A stretch of DNA of 64,000 nucleotides, from assembly GCF_003573545.1 (NCBI RefSeq), contig NZ_QWET01000008.1, positions 1-64,000 on the forward strand, read 5' to 3'. This DNA comes from Mariniphaga sediminis (GTDB lineage: Bacteria; Bacteroidota; Bacteroidia; Bacteroidales; Prolixibacteraceae). Position 1 is the first letter of the stretch, and every line of letters starts with the position of its first letter. The notes under the pieces are model-generated. The model was given only the letters and a program-made list of their open reading frames with translations. It made no database searches and was not told the origin of the DNA. The translations under genes were made by a program, and so were the position numbers. Below, piece by piece: positions 1 to 9,526 of this stretch.

Positions 1-17
1 TTTAGAGTCCATATCAG

Positions 18-84
18 AGCAAGGTTTTGTTTGTTAAATATTTAAATATAAGACACTTAAATATAAACAAAACTTTGCTTTTTT
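18..84 (+). terminator. Probable rho-independent terminator of an upstream gene
   Basis: Positions 18-32 and 65-79 form a 15-bp inverted repeat with one mismatch, and the right arm runs straight into a T tract (79-84). The 32-nt loop is A+T rich and itself partly palindromic. This looks like the end of a gene lying left of the window. The arms are A+T rich, so the hairpin could act on either strand. Confidence 0.5.
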
Positions 85-493
85 GCTAGCAATTTCTTAG
101 GTTTCTTACATCGAACTGACGTTAAATTACATGTAAATGTGTCAAATTTTATTGAATCATATGATAAGTTCATATTGATTTTGTGATAGTATTAACAATA
201 ATATGGATTCGAATGCATTCTTAATTATGTTTGAATATTAGTAATTTATGTCAATTGTATTTTTATGGTTTACAGCTTATTTCAAATTTAAAGAATGTAG
301 TTGGTTTTTAGTTCAAAGAGATATGGTTTTATTGGAGTGGAGGGCAAGAAGGAAGGATTAAATAAAAACGATTTCTTGATGACTTTGACCTTTATGTGAG
401 CTTTTTGCACAACGCCATCTCACAGAATTATTAGATTCTTAATGCCCACTTCCTATTAAAAATTTATATTTGCTATCAATAGGCTTATTTATA
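85..493. other. Intergenic region upstream of the PUL sigma factor
   Basis: No coding region is supported in this A+T-rich stretch. A TATGTTTG sequence at 226-233 matches the Bacteroidota -7 consensus TAnnTTTG, but no TTG sits at the expected -33 distance, so promoter assignment is weak. The region presumably carries the promoter for the downstream ECF sigma factor. Confidence 0.4.
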
Positions 494-1078
494 ATGGTTA
501 ATGATAAAGATAAAGACAAAAATATAATAAACCTTATTAAATCTGGCGATCAAAAGGCACTTGAACAATTGTATAAAAAGTACTATTCCAACTTGTGCAA
601 TTTTGCCTTGCAATTCGTTAAAAGTATTGACTATGCAGAGGAAGTCGTGTCTGATGTGTTCTTGAATATCTGGCTAAAAAGGGAAATCCTTTCCATTCGT
701 TCAAATGTAAAGTCGTATCTTTTTGCTGCTACGCGAAACCGTGCACTCAATTTTTTAAAAACCCAAAAAATTGAATTTCGGGAAATTGATGAGGCATATC
801 AAAATGACACTGTCACTGACCTTGTACCCGATGCAAGATTAAATTACTCCGATACTCTAAACCGCATCGAAAAAATTATAAATGAACTCCCCCCACAACG
901 GCGTACAATTTTTAAACTAAGTCGCATTGATGGGCTTAAATACAAGGAAATAGCTGAGGTGCTTTCAATCTCGGTAAATACGGTTCAAAAACAAATGACT
1001 GAAGCGGTTAAACACATCGCAAGATATTATTCCAAAATTCACTTCATATTGTTCTCATTTTTTAGTAGGGTAAAATAA
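494..1078 (+). CDS. ECF-type RNA polymerase sigma-70 factor of a PUL
   Basis: The protein has 194 residues from the ATG at 494; a TTG eight codons earlier is possible but less likely. Region 2 (about residues 15-60) contains the DYAEEVVSDVFLNIW core-binding and -10 recognition segment. Region 4 (about 130-180) has LPPQRRTIFKLSRIDGLKYK followed by the helix-turn-helix IAEVLSISVNTVQKQM. These are the marks of Bacteroidota ECF sigma factors that control glycan uptake loci. The FecR anti-sigma gene follows within 100 bp, and a SusC with an STN signalling domain follows that. By family knowledge, the sigma factor is released when the outer membrane receptor binds its glycan. It probably activates the genes at 2487-11578. 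Confidence 0.9.
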   Translation: MVNDKDKDKNIINLIKSGDQKALEQLYKKYYSNLCNFALQFVKSIDYAEEVVSDVFLNIWLKREILSIRSNVKSYLFAATRNRALNFLKTQKIEFREIDEAYQNDTVTDLVPDARLNYSDTLNRIEKIINELPPQRRTIFKLSRIDGLKYKEIAEVLSISVNTVQKQMTEAVKHIARYYSKIHFILFSFFSRVK

Positions 1079-1175
1079 CTACAGTTATTTAGAATTTATC
1101 TAAATAGTATATTTTTCTTTTTTCAATGGTCGGTCGGGTAATAAAATCTTGTCATAAAGGTGAAACGACATACCA

Positions 1176-2366
1176 ATGGATAAGAATACTTTTTACAAAA
1201 TTGCTACAAAAGTTCTTGCTGATGAAGCAACTCCTGCCGACAAGGAGTTATTGGCAAGGTACTTAGAAAATAAAGAATACAAAGAGATTTTTAACTGGCT
1301 AAAAAAGGAATGGGACAGTGTACGCACACCATCAACCGCACAATTTAACTATGATAAAGGGCTTGAAAAATTGCGACAGAAGATTAAGGAGGCAGAAAAC
1401 CGTTCGATGATAATAAAACCAAGAACAGTGGTATTAAAAAGAAAGTTTTTTCGGGCAGTTGCAGCTATAATTCTGTTGTTCCTTGCTGCTAAAATTATTA
1501 TGCCACATTTTAATCAAAAGCCCGAAATTGTGGAATTTGCAGAAAACAGCGAACAAACTATAATAGAGGGTAACACCAAACTAATTCTACACGACAAAAC
1601 TGAAATAGAGGTAGAGACCAACGAATCAGAGATTGATTACACAAGCCAGGAAGGAAAGCTGATAATAGATGAAAAGCCAATTGAGCGTGAGATTGATAAT
1701 AGTACGCTTGCATACAATACAGTTATTGTACCTTATGGGAAAAAAAGTAAAGTTGTTTTAGCCGACAACAGTGAGGTATGGTTAAATTCGGGTTCGAAGC
1801 TTATCTATCCGACAAAGTTTAATAAAAACATACGTGAAGTATTTTTAGAAGGAGAAGCACTTTTTGACGTAAGCCACAATAAAAAACTGCCTTTTAAGGT
1901 AATAACTACTGGGATTGAAGTGAAAGTGCTGGGGACAGTTTTTAATGTAAGCGCTTATACTGATGATGCCTTAACCAGTACTGTGCTTGAAAGTGGTAGT
2001 GTTGAGATTATCTATAAAAGCCCAAGTTTATCAAAGAAATCGAAGTTAAAAATAGTTCCGGGAACACTTGCTGAATATAATGTAGCTTCGAAATCTATTA
2101 CAAAAAAACAGGTTGATACACAATATTATACCAGTTGGCACAAAGGAATTTTAATATATCAGAACGAACCTCTTGGAAACATAGTAAAAAAACTATCGAG
2201 ATATTACAATAAAACCATAACACTGGGAAACGAAGACCTTAAAAACGATACTTTTTCGGGTAAACTGGACTTAAAAGAAGATGTTGAGAAAGTACTGGAA
2301 ACCATTGCTTTTGTCTCATCATTAAAAATAGAGAGCAACAAAAACGAATTAATCATTAAAAATTAA
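1176..2366 (+). CDS. FecR-family anti-sigma factor
   Basis: This 396-residue inner membrane protein has a cytoplasmic N-terminal part (residues 1-85) expected to hold the ECF sigma factor. A single membrane segment follows at about 90-108, then a periplasmic FecR domain (about 183-275) with VPYGKKSKVVLADNSEVWLN and the GEALFDV strand. The C-terminal DUF4974-type domain (about 325-395) is the part that usually contacts the STN domain of a SusC receptor. It sits between the sigma factor and SusC, the standard Bacteroidota trans-envelope signalling order. The signal carried is presumably occupancy of the SusC/D pair at 2487-7696. Confidence 0.92.
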   Translation: MDKNTFYKIATKVLADEATPADKELLARYLENKEYKEIFNWLKKEWDSVRTPSTAQFNYDKGLEKLRQKIKEAENRSMIIKPRTVVLKRKFFRAVAAIILLFLAAKIIMPHFNQKPEIVEFAENSEQTIIEGNTKLILHDKTEIEVETNESEIDYTSQEGKLIIDEKPIEREIDNSTLAYNTVIVPYGKKSKVVLADNSEVWLNSGSKLIYPTKFNKNIREVFLEGEALFDVSHNKKLPFKVITTGIEVKVLGTVFNVSAYTDDALTSTVLESGSVEIIYKSPSLSKKSKLKIVPGTLAEYNVASKSITKKQVDTQYYTSWHKGILIYQNEPLGNIVKKLSRYYNKTITLGNEDLKNDTFSGKLDLKEDVEKVLETIAFVSSLKIESNKNELIIKN

Positions 2367-2398
2367 TATGCCTATGACATAAACAACCTAACTAAAAA

Positions 2399-2459
2399 AC
2401 CGGGCAATGTGAGTCAGACATCACCCGGTCTGCGAAAAAAAATTAACGACCCTGTGGTC
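2399..2459 (+). promoter_or_regulatory. SusC 5' leader hairpins
   Basis: Two hairpins lie in the leader of the SusC transcript. The first pairs ACCGGG (2399-2404) with CCCGGT (2424-2429) and ATGT (2407-2410) with ACAT (2418-2421) across a 2x2 internal loop. The second pairs GACC (2448-2451) with GGTC (2456-2459). Hairpin leaders of this style are common before Bacteroidota susC genes. The role here, stability or attenuation, is inferred. Confidence 0.45.
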
Positions 2460-2486
2460 AATTAATTAATTTAAACATTCAAATAT

Positions 2487-5400
2487 ATGAAAATTAATGT
2501 TGCAATAATCCGTTATGCGGGCTATAAAAAAGTATTACGAACTATGAAGATTTTTATCATACTTTTTTTCACTTCAATTATTTCGATAAGTGCAAATACT
2601 TATGCCCAACAAACAAAATTATCGCTTGAATTAAATCAGGTAACAGTAAAAGAAATTATCGAGAAGATTGAATCTCAAAGCGAATATGTATTCTTTTATA
2701 AAGATGACCGAATAGACCTCGAAAGGGAACTTGACATTAATGTTGAGGATAAAACAATTATTGAAGTACTTGAATTGTTGTTCAAAGGGACCAATCATGT
2801 TTATAAAGTTGAAGACAGACAGGTAATGATAGGAGTAAAAGAGACCAAACACCTCAATCCTGACATTGAAAAAGAGGCCAAACAGCAACAACCCCAAAAG
2901 AAAACAATTACCGGAAAAGTTACCGATGAAAATGGTGAACCTCTTCCGGGGGTTTCAGTAGTGGTAAAAGGTACAATTATTGGAATCACAACAGATATTG
3001 ATGGCAATTATTCTCTAGATGTGCCTGATGATGCACAAGCCTTGATTTTCTCATTTGTAGGGATGAAAGCCCAAGAAGTTATCATTGGGACACAAACTCT
3101 GATCAGTCTTGCTTTAGAAGAAGATGCTATTGGGATTGAAGAAGTTGTTGCAGTTGGTTATGGTACTCAGAAAAGGGCTAGTGTAACTGGGGCAGTATCT
3201 ACAATAAAATCTGAAGAGATCACCTCTGTACCAACATCCAATATTAATTCAACTTTGGCTGGTCGAACACCTGGCGTCATTGTTAGGCAAGCCTCTGGCA
3301 GACCAGGTGACGATGTTGCATCTATCAGTATCAGGGGATTCGGTGTAAACAATACAGACGACAATAGAGTTCAAAACGAATCTCCCCTAATTATTGTCGA
3401 TGGTATACAACGGTCTTTTTCGCAAATAGACCCAAATGAAATAGAGAGTATTACTGTTCTTAAGGATGCGGCAGCGGCCGTTTACGGCATACAGGCAGCA
3501 GCTGGGGTAATTCTTGTCACCACCAAAAGGGGGATCCAAGGTAAGCCTATAGTGAGTTTAAGCTCAACCTTCTCGATGACCCAAAATACCCAATTCCCCA
3601 AATACTCAAATTTTTTAGAACAATATAATGCACTTAAGTACGCTGATCCGGGAAAACAAGAGCAAATATTATCGAATCTTCAAGGCAGGATAACACCTGA
3701 GAGATATGCAGGATTACAAGATGGGAGTATTCCGGGTACAGACTGGTTTGATGTCATTACCAGGGACTTCACGCCAATGCACCAACATAATATGAATATC
3801 AGAGGAGGAAACGAAAGGGTTAAATATTTTGGATCTGTAGGGTATTTAAACCAGGGGACTATATGGTCGTCCAAAGATTTCAATTACGAAAGGTTCAATG
3901 CCACTATGAACATGGATGTCAAGGTAACCGATCGCCTGAAACTATCAATGGACTTTTCGTGGAGAAAGGAGTATCACGATCGTTATAGTACCGATGGATC
4001 AAATGATTTAAATCAACTAACCATTTCAGAACCTGGCTTTCCTGCCAGTCTGCCCAATGGTGCTATTCCGGTATCCAATGCAACCATCGGAAACTTTAAC
4101 CCAATTGCCATTACCACTAAATCGATATCCGGATATAAATTAAATACCGTAAATGTTGTTGTGGGATCGCTAGACTTTACCTATGACATTCCGGGAGTTA
4201 AAGGGTTACAGATTTTTGATAAGCTTGCTGTCAATAATACATTTGATTTTGAGAAAGAGTTAAGAGTACCCTTTACACCCTATTACTATGATGGTAACAC
4301 TTATACTGCAATAGAGCCCACGCAATCAACATATCTTGGGCATACCGACGTGACTCTTCAGAGATTAACCAATCAACTGGGGTTGCGTTATAATGGCAGC
4401 CACAAAAAGCACAACTACAGCGGATTACTACTCTTAGAAACACTACAAGATAAAGGCACTAATCTTTTTGCCAGTCGTAAAAACCTTATTTCTGGTAGCG
4501 TACCCTATCTGTTTGCCGGGGAGGCCGCTTCACAACAGAATAACGGTAGTGCTTCTGAATTCGCTCGTTTGGGATGCGTGGGACGTGTTAACTATAATTA
4601 CGATGGTAAATACTTATTAGAATTATCGGGACGCTATGATGGTTCTCCTTACTTTCCAAAAGAAACCAGATATGGTTTCTTCCCGGGGGTATCTGTAGGA
4701 TGGGTAATTTCAAGAGAACCTTTCTATAATGAAGAAGGATTTGTTAACCGACTTAAATTGAAAACCTCCTTTGCACAGCTTGGAAATGATAACGCCAATT
4801 CATTTGACTACATTACAGGGTACAAAATTGTTACAGGAAATGAGACTTATGTTTTTAACAATCAACTATTGACAGGTCTTGGAGTTTTAGGTATTGCTAA
4901 TCCGTTTATCACCTGGCAGCGAAGCAACACCTACAATGTTGGAATTGAATCTGGTTTAATGGACAATAAACTATCTGTAGAGCTTGATGTTTTTTATCGT
5001 AAAAGATTTGATTTACTTGCCAGAGACAACATTAGTCTGCCATCTACAACAGGTGCGACGGTGCCATTATCAAATTTAGAATCGCGAGACAACCGAGGTG
5101 TTGAATTCTTAATAAGCTATAGAGAAAGCTTTAATAAAATAAAATTGAATACCTCGTTCAATTTTTCTTGGGCACGGGAGAAATACCTCAATTATGTAGA
5201 GTCTGAAACCTTTGAAAATGAAGATCAGGAGCGTATACAACGCAGATCAAACCAATGGGTTAACCGAACTTTTGGATATGTGTTTGATGGCTTTTTTAAT
5301 TCACAGGAAGAAATTGATAATGCTACCATTGATTATGGAGGAGGTGCAGGAAACGGAAATCTGAGGCCTGGCGATATAAAATTAAAAGATCTAAATGGTG

Positions 5401-5915
5401 ATAAGGTTATAAACTCGAACGACCAAAGAGTAATTGGAAGAGGAATTGCTCCTGAAATTATGTATGGCTGGAATACATCATTGAAATGGAAATATTTTGA
5501 GGTGAATATGTTTTGGCAAGGGGCTGCCAATTTTGGCATGAACATGGTTGGTTACGCAAGAAATGTAGACGATCGTGTGCCATTCCAATACATTGCCGAG
5601 AATGTGTGGACACCTGAAAGAGGTAACGATGCTATTTTCCCTGCGCGCAGCAATGGTGTAACAAATTATAACTTTATCGACAAATATTTTGTAAATGCCT
5701 CTTTTGTAAGGTTAAAAAATTTATCTCTTGCATATACCTTACCTGGCTCAATGACAGAAAAGTTGGGTATTAGTTCTTGTCGCTTTACGCTTTCGGGAAC
5801 AAATTTAATTACCATAGATAATCTTGGAGTATATCCGTACGATCCTGAATCTGGAGGACCAATGAGTTACCCGGCACAACGTGTATTTACTTTAGGACTT
5901 AATTTATCACTATAG
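2487..5915 (+). CDS. SusC/RagA TonB-dependent outer membrane receptor with STN domain
   Basis: This 1142-residue protein imports oligosaccharides across the outer membrane using TonB energy. A signal peptide ends near ANTYAQ (residue 41); the ATG at 2547 (residue 21) is an equally good start because it places the signal peptide at the very N-terminus. An STN domain (about 45-118) follows, then a carboxypeptidase-D-like repeat (about 138-210, KTITGKVTDENGEPLPGVSV), then the plug (about 220-350, with VAVGYGTQKRASVTGAVSTI and IRGFGVNN). The rest is the 22-strand beta-barrel. The STN domain marks it as a signalling receptor for the FecR/ECF pair upstream. The SusD lipoprotein gene starts 11 bp downstream. 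Substrate cannot be read directly; neighbours suggest a sulfated alpha-galactoside. Confidence 0.95.
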   Translation: MKINVAIIRYAGYKKVLRTMKIFIILFFTSIISISANTYAQQTKLSLELNQVTVKEIIEKIESQSEYVFFYKDDRIDLERELDINVEDKTIIEVLELLFKGTNHVYKVEDRQVMIGVKETKHLNPDIEKEAKQQQPQKKTITGKVTDENGEPLPGVSVVVKGTIIGITTDIDGNYSLDVPDDAQALIFSFVGMKAQEVIIGTQTLISLALEEDAIGIEEVVAVGYGTQKRASVTGAVSTIKSEEITSVPTSNINSTLAGRTPGVIVRQASGRPGDDVASISIRGFGVNNTDDNRVQNESPLIIVDGIQRSFSQIDPNEIESITVLKDAAAAVYGIQAAAGVILVTTKRGIQGKPIVSLSSTFSMTQNTQFPKYSNFLEQYNALKYADPGKQEQILSNLQGRITPERYAGLQDGSIPGTDWFDVITRDFTPMHQHNMNIRGGNERVKYFGSVGYLNQGTIWSSKDFNYERFNATMNMDVKVTDRLKLSMDFSWRKEYHDRYSTDGSNDLNQLTISEPGFPASLPNGAIPVSNATIGNFNPIAITTKSISGYKLNTVNVVVGSLDFTYDIPGVKGLQIFDKLAVNNTFDFEKELRVPFTPYYYDGNTYTAIEPTQSTYLGHTDVTLQRLTNQLGLRYNGSHKKHNYSGLLLLETLQDKGTNLFASRKNLISGSVPYLFAGEAASQQNNGSASEFARLGCVGRVNYNYDGKYLLELSGRYDGSPYFPKETRYGFFPGVSVGWVISREPFYNEEGFVNRLKLKTSFAQLGNDNANSFDYITGYKIVTGNETYVFNNQLLTGLGVLGIANPFITWQRSNTYNVGIESGLMDNKLSVELDVFYRKRFDLLARDNISLPSTTGATVPLSNLESRDNRGVEFLISYRESFNKIKLNTSFNFSWAREKYLNYVESETFENEDQERIQRRSNQWVNRTFGYVFDGFFNSQEEIDNATIDYGGGAGNGNLRPGDIKLKDLNGDKVINSNDQRVIGRGIAPEIMYGWNTSLKWKYFEVNMFWQGAANFGMNMVGYARNVDDRVPFQYIAENVWTPERGNDAIFPARSNGVTNYNFIDKYFVNASFVRLKNLSLAYTLPGSMTEKLGISSCRFTLSGTNLITIDNLGVYPYDPESGGPMSYPAQRVFTLGLNLSL

Positions 5916-5926
5916 AAAAAGAAATC

Positions 5927-7696
5927 ATGAAACATGTATATATAGTTTTATTTTTTATTGCGATCACGATAGCATCCTGTACGGACATGTTGGATGTAAC
6001 CAGGCTGGATGTTGTAAGTAGTGATCAGGTATGGAACGATGAAACCTTGATAGAAGCTTATTATGGAAACCTCTATAGCAGGGCAAATTTTATTTTTGGC
6101 CTTGATGAAACAACGTCAACAAACTTTTTCGATAAATACTACGGAGCTGGCCATATGGGAAGCGAAGGGACTAACAGGCAGAAGGCACGGGTTGCATATA
6201 CGGACGGCAGACTAGCGGCAGATAATACTGATATTCCTATAGGAAATTGGGATTATGGTTTTATACGTGATGTTAATACAGCAATTGAAAATCTGAATGC
6301 CTCTACTTCTTTTTCTGAAGATTTTAAAAACCAAAAATTAGGCGAAGCTTATTTTATGAGGGCCTTTTCTTATTTTGAAATGGTAAAACGTTATGGTGGT
6401 GTTCCGATCGTCACAACGGTTCAAAACCCTTCCGCAGATATTGAAACGCTACAAATTCCCAGAAGCACAGAGGAGGAGGTTTATCGGTTTATTGAATCAG
6501 AATTAGATAAGGCCTATGAATTACTTTCAGGTAGGCAAAATCATAAAACCTACATTACCGAGTGGGCTGTGCTTTGTTTAAAAAGTAGAGCCATGTTGTA
6601 CGCAGGAAGTATCGCAGCTAATAACTCTAAACTGACTTATACTAAAGATGGCTTAGTGGGGATAGATCCGTCTAAAGCCGAAGCTTTTTATCAGTCATCT
6701 TTAAATGCATCGCAAAAACTCACTGATCTAGGTGGGTTCTCCCTCCAGGTTAACGACAACAATCAGATAGATAATTTTAGAAAACTTTTTATTGAAGATA
6801 ATGATGAAATTATCATGCTTATGGAGTTTACCGGAGCTGGCGGGCGTTACAATAATTTGGAGGCTTTGCTTCATCCACGTGTAACTGCTTATGAATATTG
6901 GGGGAATATGTTTTCACCCTATCTGGAAAATCTTGAAGCTTTTGAATATATGGACGGAACCCCGGGAAATATGCTTTATGGTACAGATATAACCTGGAGA
7001 GAGGCTTTCAAAAAAGGAAATTTCTATTCGCTCGATCAACTTTTCGGAGCTAAAGACGCACGTTTACTCGCCTCCATAGCCGTTCCTCAAACCGAATATA
7101 TAGGCGAACCAATCTATTATCACCTTTCTGTTACTGACCCGGATTATGCTAAAGCAAATGCAGTTCCGCTCAAATGTCAGAACCAGAATACAGGACCAAA
7201 TGCAGGTCATACAGGATTCGGTCAGGTAAAATTTCTGAACGGAGTTCCATGGCTTTTAGGAGAAGGTTCCAGTGATGTGCCAATTTTTAGATTGGGTGAA
7301 ATTTATTTGAATTATGCTGAAGCCGCATTAGGTCTGGAACAACATCTTAGTGAAGGTTTGAAGTACTTGAACGATATTAGAGCTCGTGCGGGATTAGTGC
7401 CTCATAGCTCACTTACATTTGATGCTATTGTACAGGAAAGAAGAGTGGAGTTGATGTTCGAACATCATAGATTTTGGGATTTACGCCGGTGGAGATTGGC
7501 AGAAGAATATTTAAATTCTCAATTAAGTGGTGTCGATTGGGTGTGGAATGTTGAAGCAAACACCTATCAACTTACTATGAAAAAGAATGTTGAGCAATTT
7601 ATAAGGCAATTTAGACCTGAACATTATTATTTCCCAATTCCTCAAAATGTGGTAAGAGATGATAAGTTAGAGCAGAATCCCGGTTACTCTTTTTAA
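5927..7696 (+). CDS. SusD/RagB-family nutrient-binding lipoprotein
   Basis: This 589-residue surface lipoprotein has a lipobox IASC (Cys18) after a short hydrophobic leader. The N-terminal SusD-like half contains paired TPR-like helices, including KLGEAYFMRAFSYFEMVKRYGGVPIV. The RagB/SusD C-terminal half includes DVPIFRLGEIYLNYAEAA and RRVELMFEHHRFWDLRRW, both typical of the family. SusD proteins form the lid of the SusC transporter and bind the glycan. The gene follows susC by 11 bp in the same operon. Confidence 0.95.
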   Translation: MKHVYIVLFFIAITIASCTDMLDVTRLDVVSSDQVWNDETLIEAYYGNLYSRANFIFGLDETTSTNFFDKYYGAGHMGSEGTNRQKARVAYTDGRLAADNTDIPIGNWDYGFIRDVNTAIENLNASTSFSEDFKNQKLGEAYFMRAFSYFEMVKRYGGVPIVTTVQNPSADIETLQIPRSTEEEVYRFIESELDKAYELLSGRQNHKTYITEWAVLCLKSRAMLYAGSIAANNSKLTYTKDGLVGIDPSKAEAFYQSSLNASQKLTDLGGFSLQVNDNNQIDNFRKLFIEDNDEIIMLMEFTGAGGRYNNLEALLHPRVTAYEYWGNMFSPYLENLEAFEYMDGTPGNMLYGTDITWREAFKKGNFYSLDQLFGAKDARLLASIAVPQTEYIGEPIYYHLSVTDPDYAKANAVPLKCQNQNTGPNAGHTGFGQVKFLNGVPWLLGEGSSDVPIFRLGEIYLNYAEAALGLEQHLSEGLKYLNDIRARAGLVPHSSLTFDAIVQERRVELMFEHHRFWDLRRWRLAEEYLNSQLSGVDWVWNVEANTYQLTMKKNVEQFIRQFRPEHYYFPIPQNVVRDDKLEQNPGYSF

Positions 7697-7719
7697 TAAG
7701 GATAGTGTTTAATAAGTAA

Positions 7720-7757
7720 GAAGGCCTGTATCGTATGTTAATGTCGTATGGGCCTTC
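7720..7757 (+). terminator. Hairpin between susD and the sulfatase gene
   Basis: GAAGGCC (7720-7726) pairs perfectly with GGCCTTC (7751-7757). The downstream T tract is poor, so this is more likely an mRNA-stabilising or partial termination element than a full stop. It would set susCD transcript levels above those of the downstream enzymes. Confidence 0.4.
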
Positions 7758-7795
7758 AGCTTTAGTCAACTTATTTATAACTACAAGATTATAAA

Positions 7796-9385
7796 ATGAA
7801 ATACAACAGAATTCTAGTATTGCTATTATTGGTTTTATTGCTTTCCTGTAGTCAGGATGCTAAAAAGAAGGAAACCACGAAAAGGCTTAATATTCTCTTT
7901 ATTCTGGTGGATGACATGGGGTATCATGATCTGAACTTTACAGGTAGTACATATTATGAAACACCCAATATTGATAAACTGGCTAAGGAGGGTACTGTTT
8001 TTACTCAAGGCTATGCCACGAGTCGTGTTTGCAGCCCATCAAGAGCGAGCATCCTAACCGGGAAATTCACCGCTCGCCATGGAATAACAGATTGGATTGG
8101 AGCTGCTTCAGAAGAAAACTGGCGTAAAAGGAATAGATATGATAAACTTTTACCAGCTGATTATTTACATGCATTGCCAGAGCAGGACACAACATTGGCA
8201 GAAGCTTTTAAAAAGGCAGGTTATACAACTTTTTTTGCCGGGAAATGGCACCTTGGAGGCGAAGGTTCTCTTCCTCTTGATCATGGGTTCCAGATCAATA
8301 AAGGTGGCTGGGATAAAGGAAGTCCTATCGGTGGTTATTTTTCTCCTTGGAGAAATCCTAGCCTTGAAAACAAGTTAGAAGGTGAAAATTTAACTATGCG
8401 ATTGGCACAGGAAACGGCTAAATTCATTGAGGAAAATAAAGACTCTGCATTCTTAGCTTATCTTTCGTTTTATGCAGTGCATGGCCCTATAGAGACAACT
8501 TTTGAAAAATGGCAAAAATATAGAGATAAAGCGGAAAATAGTGGTCTGGCCGAAAACGGATTTGCCATGGAAAAAGTATTGCCCATAAGATTAAATCAGG
8601 ATAATCCGGTATATGCCGGCTTGGTTGAAAGTGTTGATGATGCCGTGGGAATGTTGCTTAATAAGTTAGAAGAATTACATTTAGATGAAAACACAATTAT
8701 TGTGTTTACCTCCGACAATGGAGGTGTAGCTTCAGGTGATTCTTATTCAACATCGAATCGTCCGCTTAGAGGAGGAAAAGGATACCAGTGGGAAGGAGGT
8801 ATCCGGGAACCCTATATTATAAAGGCACCAGGCTACCCGTTAAGTGGTGGATTTGTTGATATACCGGTAACAGGAGCTGATTTTTATCCAACCTTGCTGG
8901 ATTTGGCAGGATTGGAGTTATTACCTAACCAACATGTTGATGGTATTAGTCTTAAACCCTTCCTTGTAGGAGACTTAACCTATATGGACCGCCCATTGTT
9001 TTGGCATTATCCTCATTATGGTAATCAGGGGGGAGAACCATCCTCCATTATCCGAAAAGGTAATTGGAAATTGATTCACTATTGGGAAGATGAAAGGAAT
9101 GAATTGTATAATCTCAATCAAGATCCTGAAGAACAAAGCAATGTCGCAGAGATTCATCTTGAAATAGTAATGCAAATGGAAGAGGAACTTTTAGATTGGT
9201 TGAATAGTGTTGGCGCAAAAAGAGCCACTCCCGATCCCGAGTATAATTCATTACTGAGAGAACAATATGAAGCTAATATTAAAAAAGAATTACTTCCGAA
9301 TTTGGAAAAGCATCGCAAAGAGATGCTCTCAAAAGACTTTGAACCTAATCGTGATTGGTGGGGAAGCAAGGTGACGAAAGATTAA
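7796..9385 (+). CDS. S1-family sulfatase, lipoprotein
   Basis: This 529-residue enzyme hydrolyses sulfate esters, here probably on a polysaccharide. A lipobox LLSC (Cys18) suggests outer membrane or periplasmic anchoring. The sulfatase signature VCSPSRASILTGK holds the Cys79-x-Pro-x-Arg83 motif in which Cys79 is converted to formylglycine by an anaerobic or aerobic maturase encoded elsewhere. Metal ligands start at Asp39-Asp40 (LVDDMG), with FTSDNGG further on. The exact S1 subfamily and sulfate position cannot be assigned by eye. It lies in the PUL between susD and a GH36-like gene, supporting a sulfated glycan as substrate. Confidence 0.92.
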   Translation: MKYNRILVLLLLVLLLSCSQDAKKKETTKRLNILFILVDDMGYHDLNFTGSTYYETPNIDKLAKEGTVFTQGYATSRVCSPSRASILTGKFTARHGITDWIGAASEENWRKRNRYDKLLPADYLHALPEQDTTLAEAFKKAGYTTFFAGKWHLGGEGSLPLDHGFQINKGGWDKGSPIGGYFSPWRNPSLENKLEGENLTMRLAQETAKFIEENKDSAFLAYLSFYAVHGPIETTFEKWQKYRDKAENSGLAENGFAMEKVLPIRLNQDNPVYAGLVESVDDAVGMLLNKLEELHLDENTIIVFTSDNGGVASGDSYSTSNRPLRGGKGYQWEGGIREPYIIKAPGYPLSGGFVDIPVTGADFYPTLLDLAGLELLPNQHVDGISLKPFLVGDLTYMDRPLFWHYPHYGNQGGEPSSIIRKGNWKLIHYWEDERNELYNLNQDPEEQSNVAEIHLEIVMQMEEELLDWLNSVGAKRATPDPEYNSLLREQYEANIKKELLPNLEKHRKEMLSKDFEPNRDWWGSKVTKD

Positions 9386-9526
9386 CTGCAACCTCGTTTT
9401 ATCATAGTTTAGTGCATGTTGACGATTATTAGTTAATATATATTACAACATATGTTTTTTCATTACTGTCAGCTTTAAAGAGGTGATGATTAAATAAACC
9501 TGATTACTTACAGAAAGGATAATTAC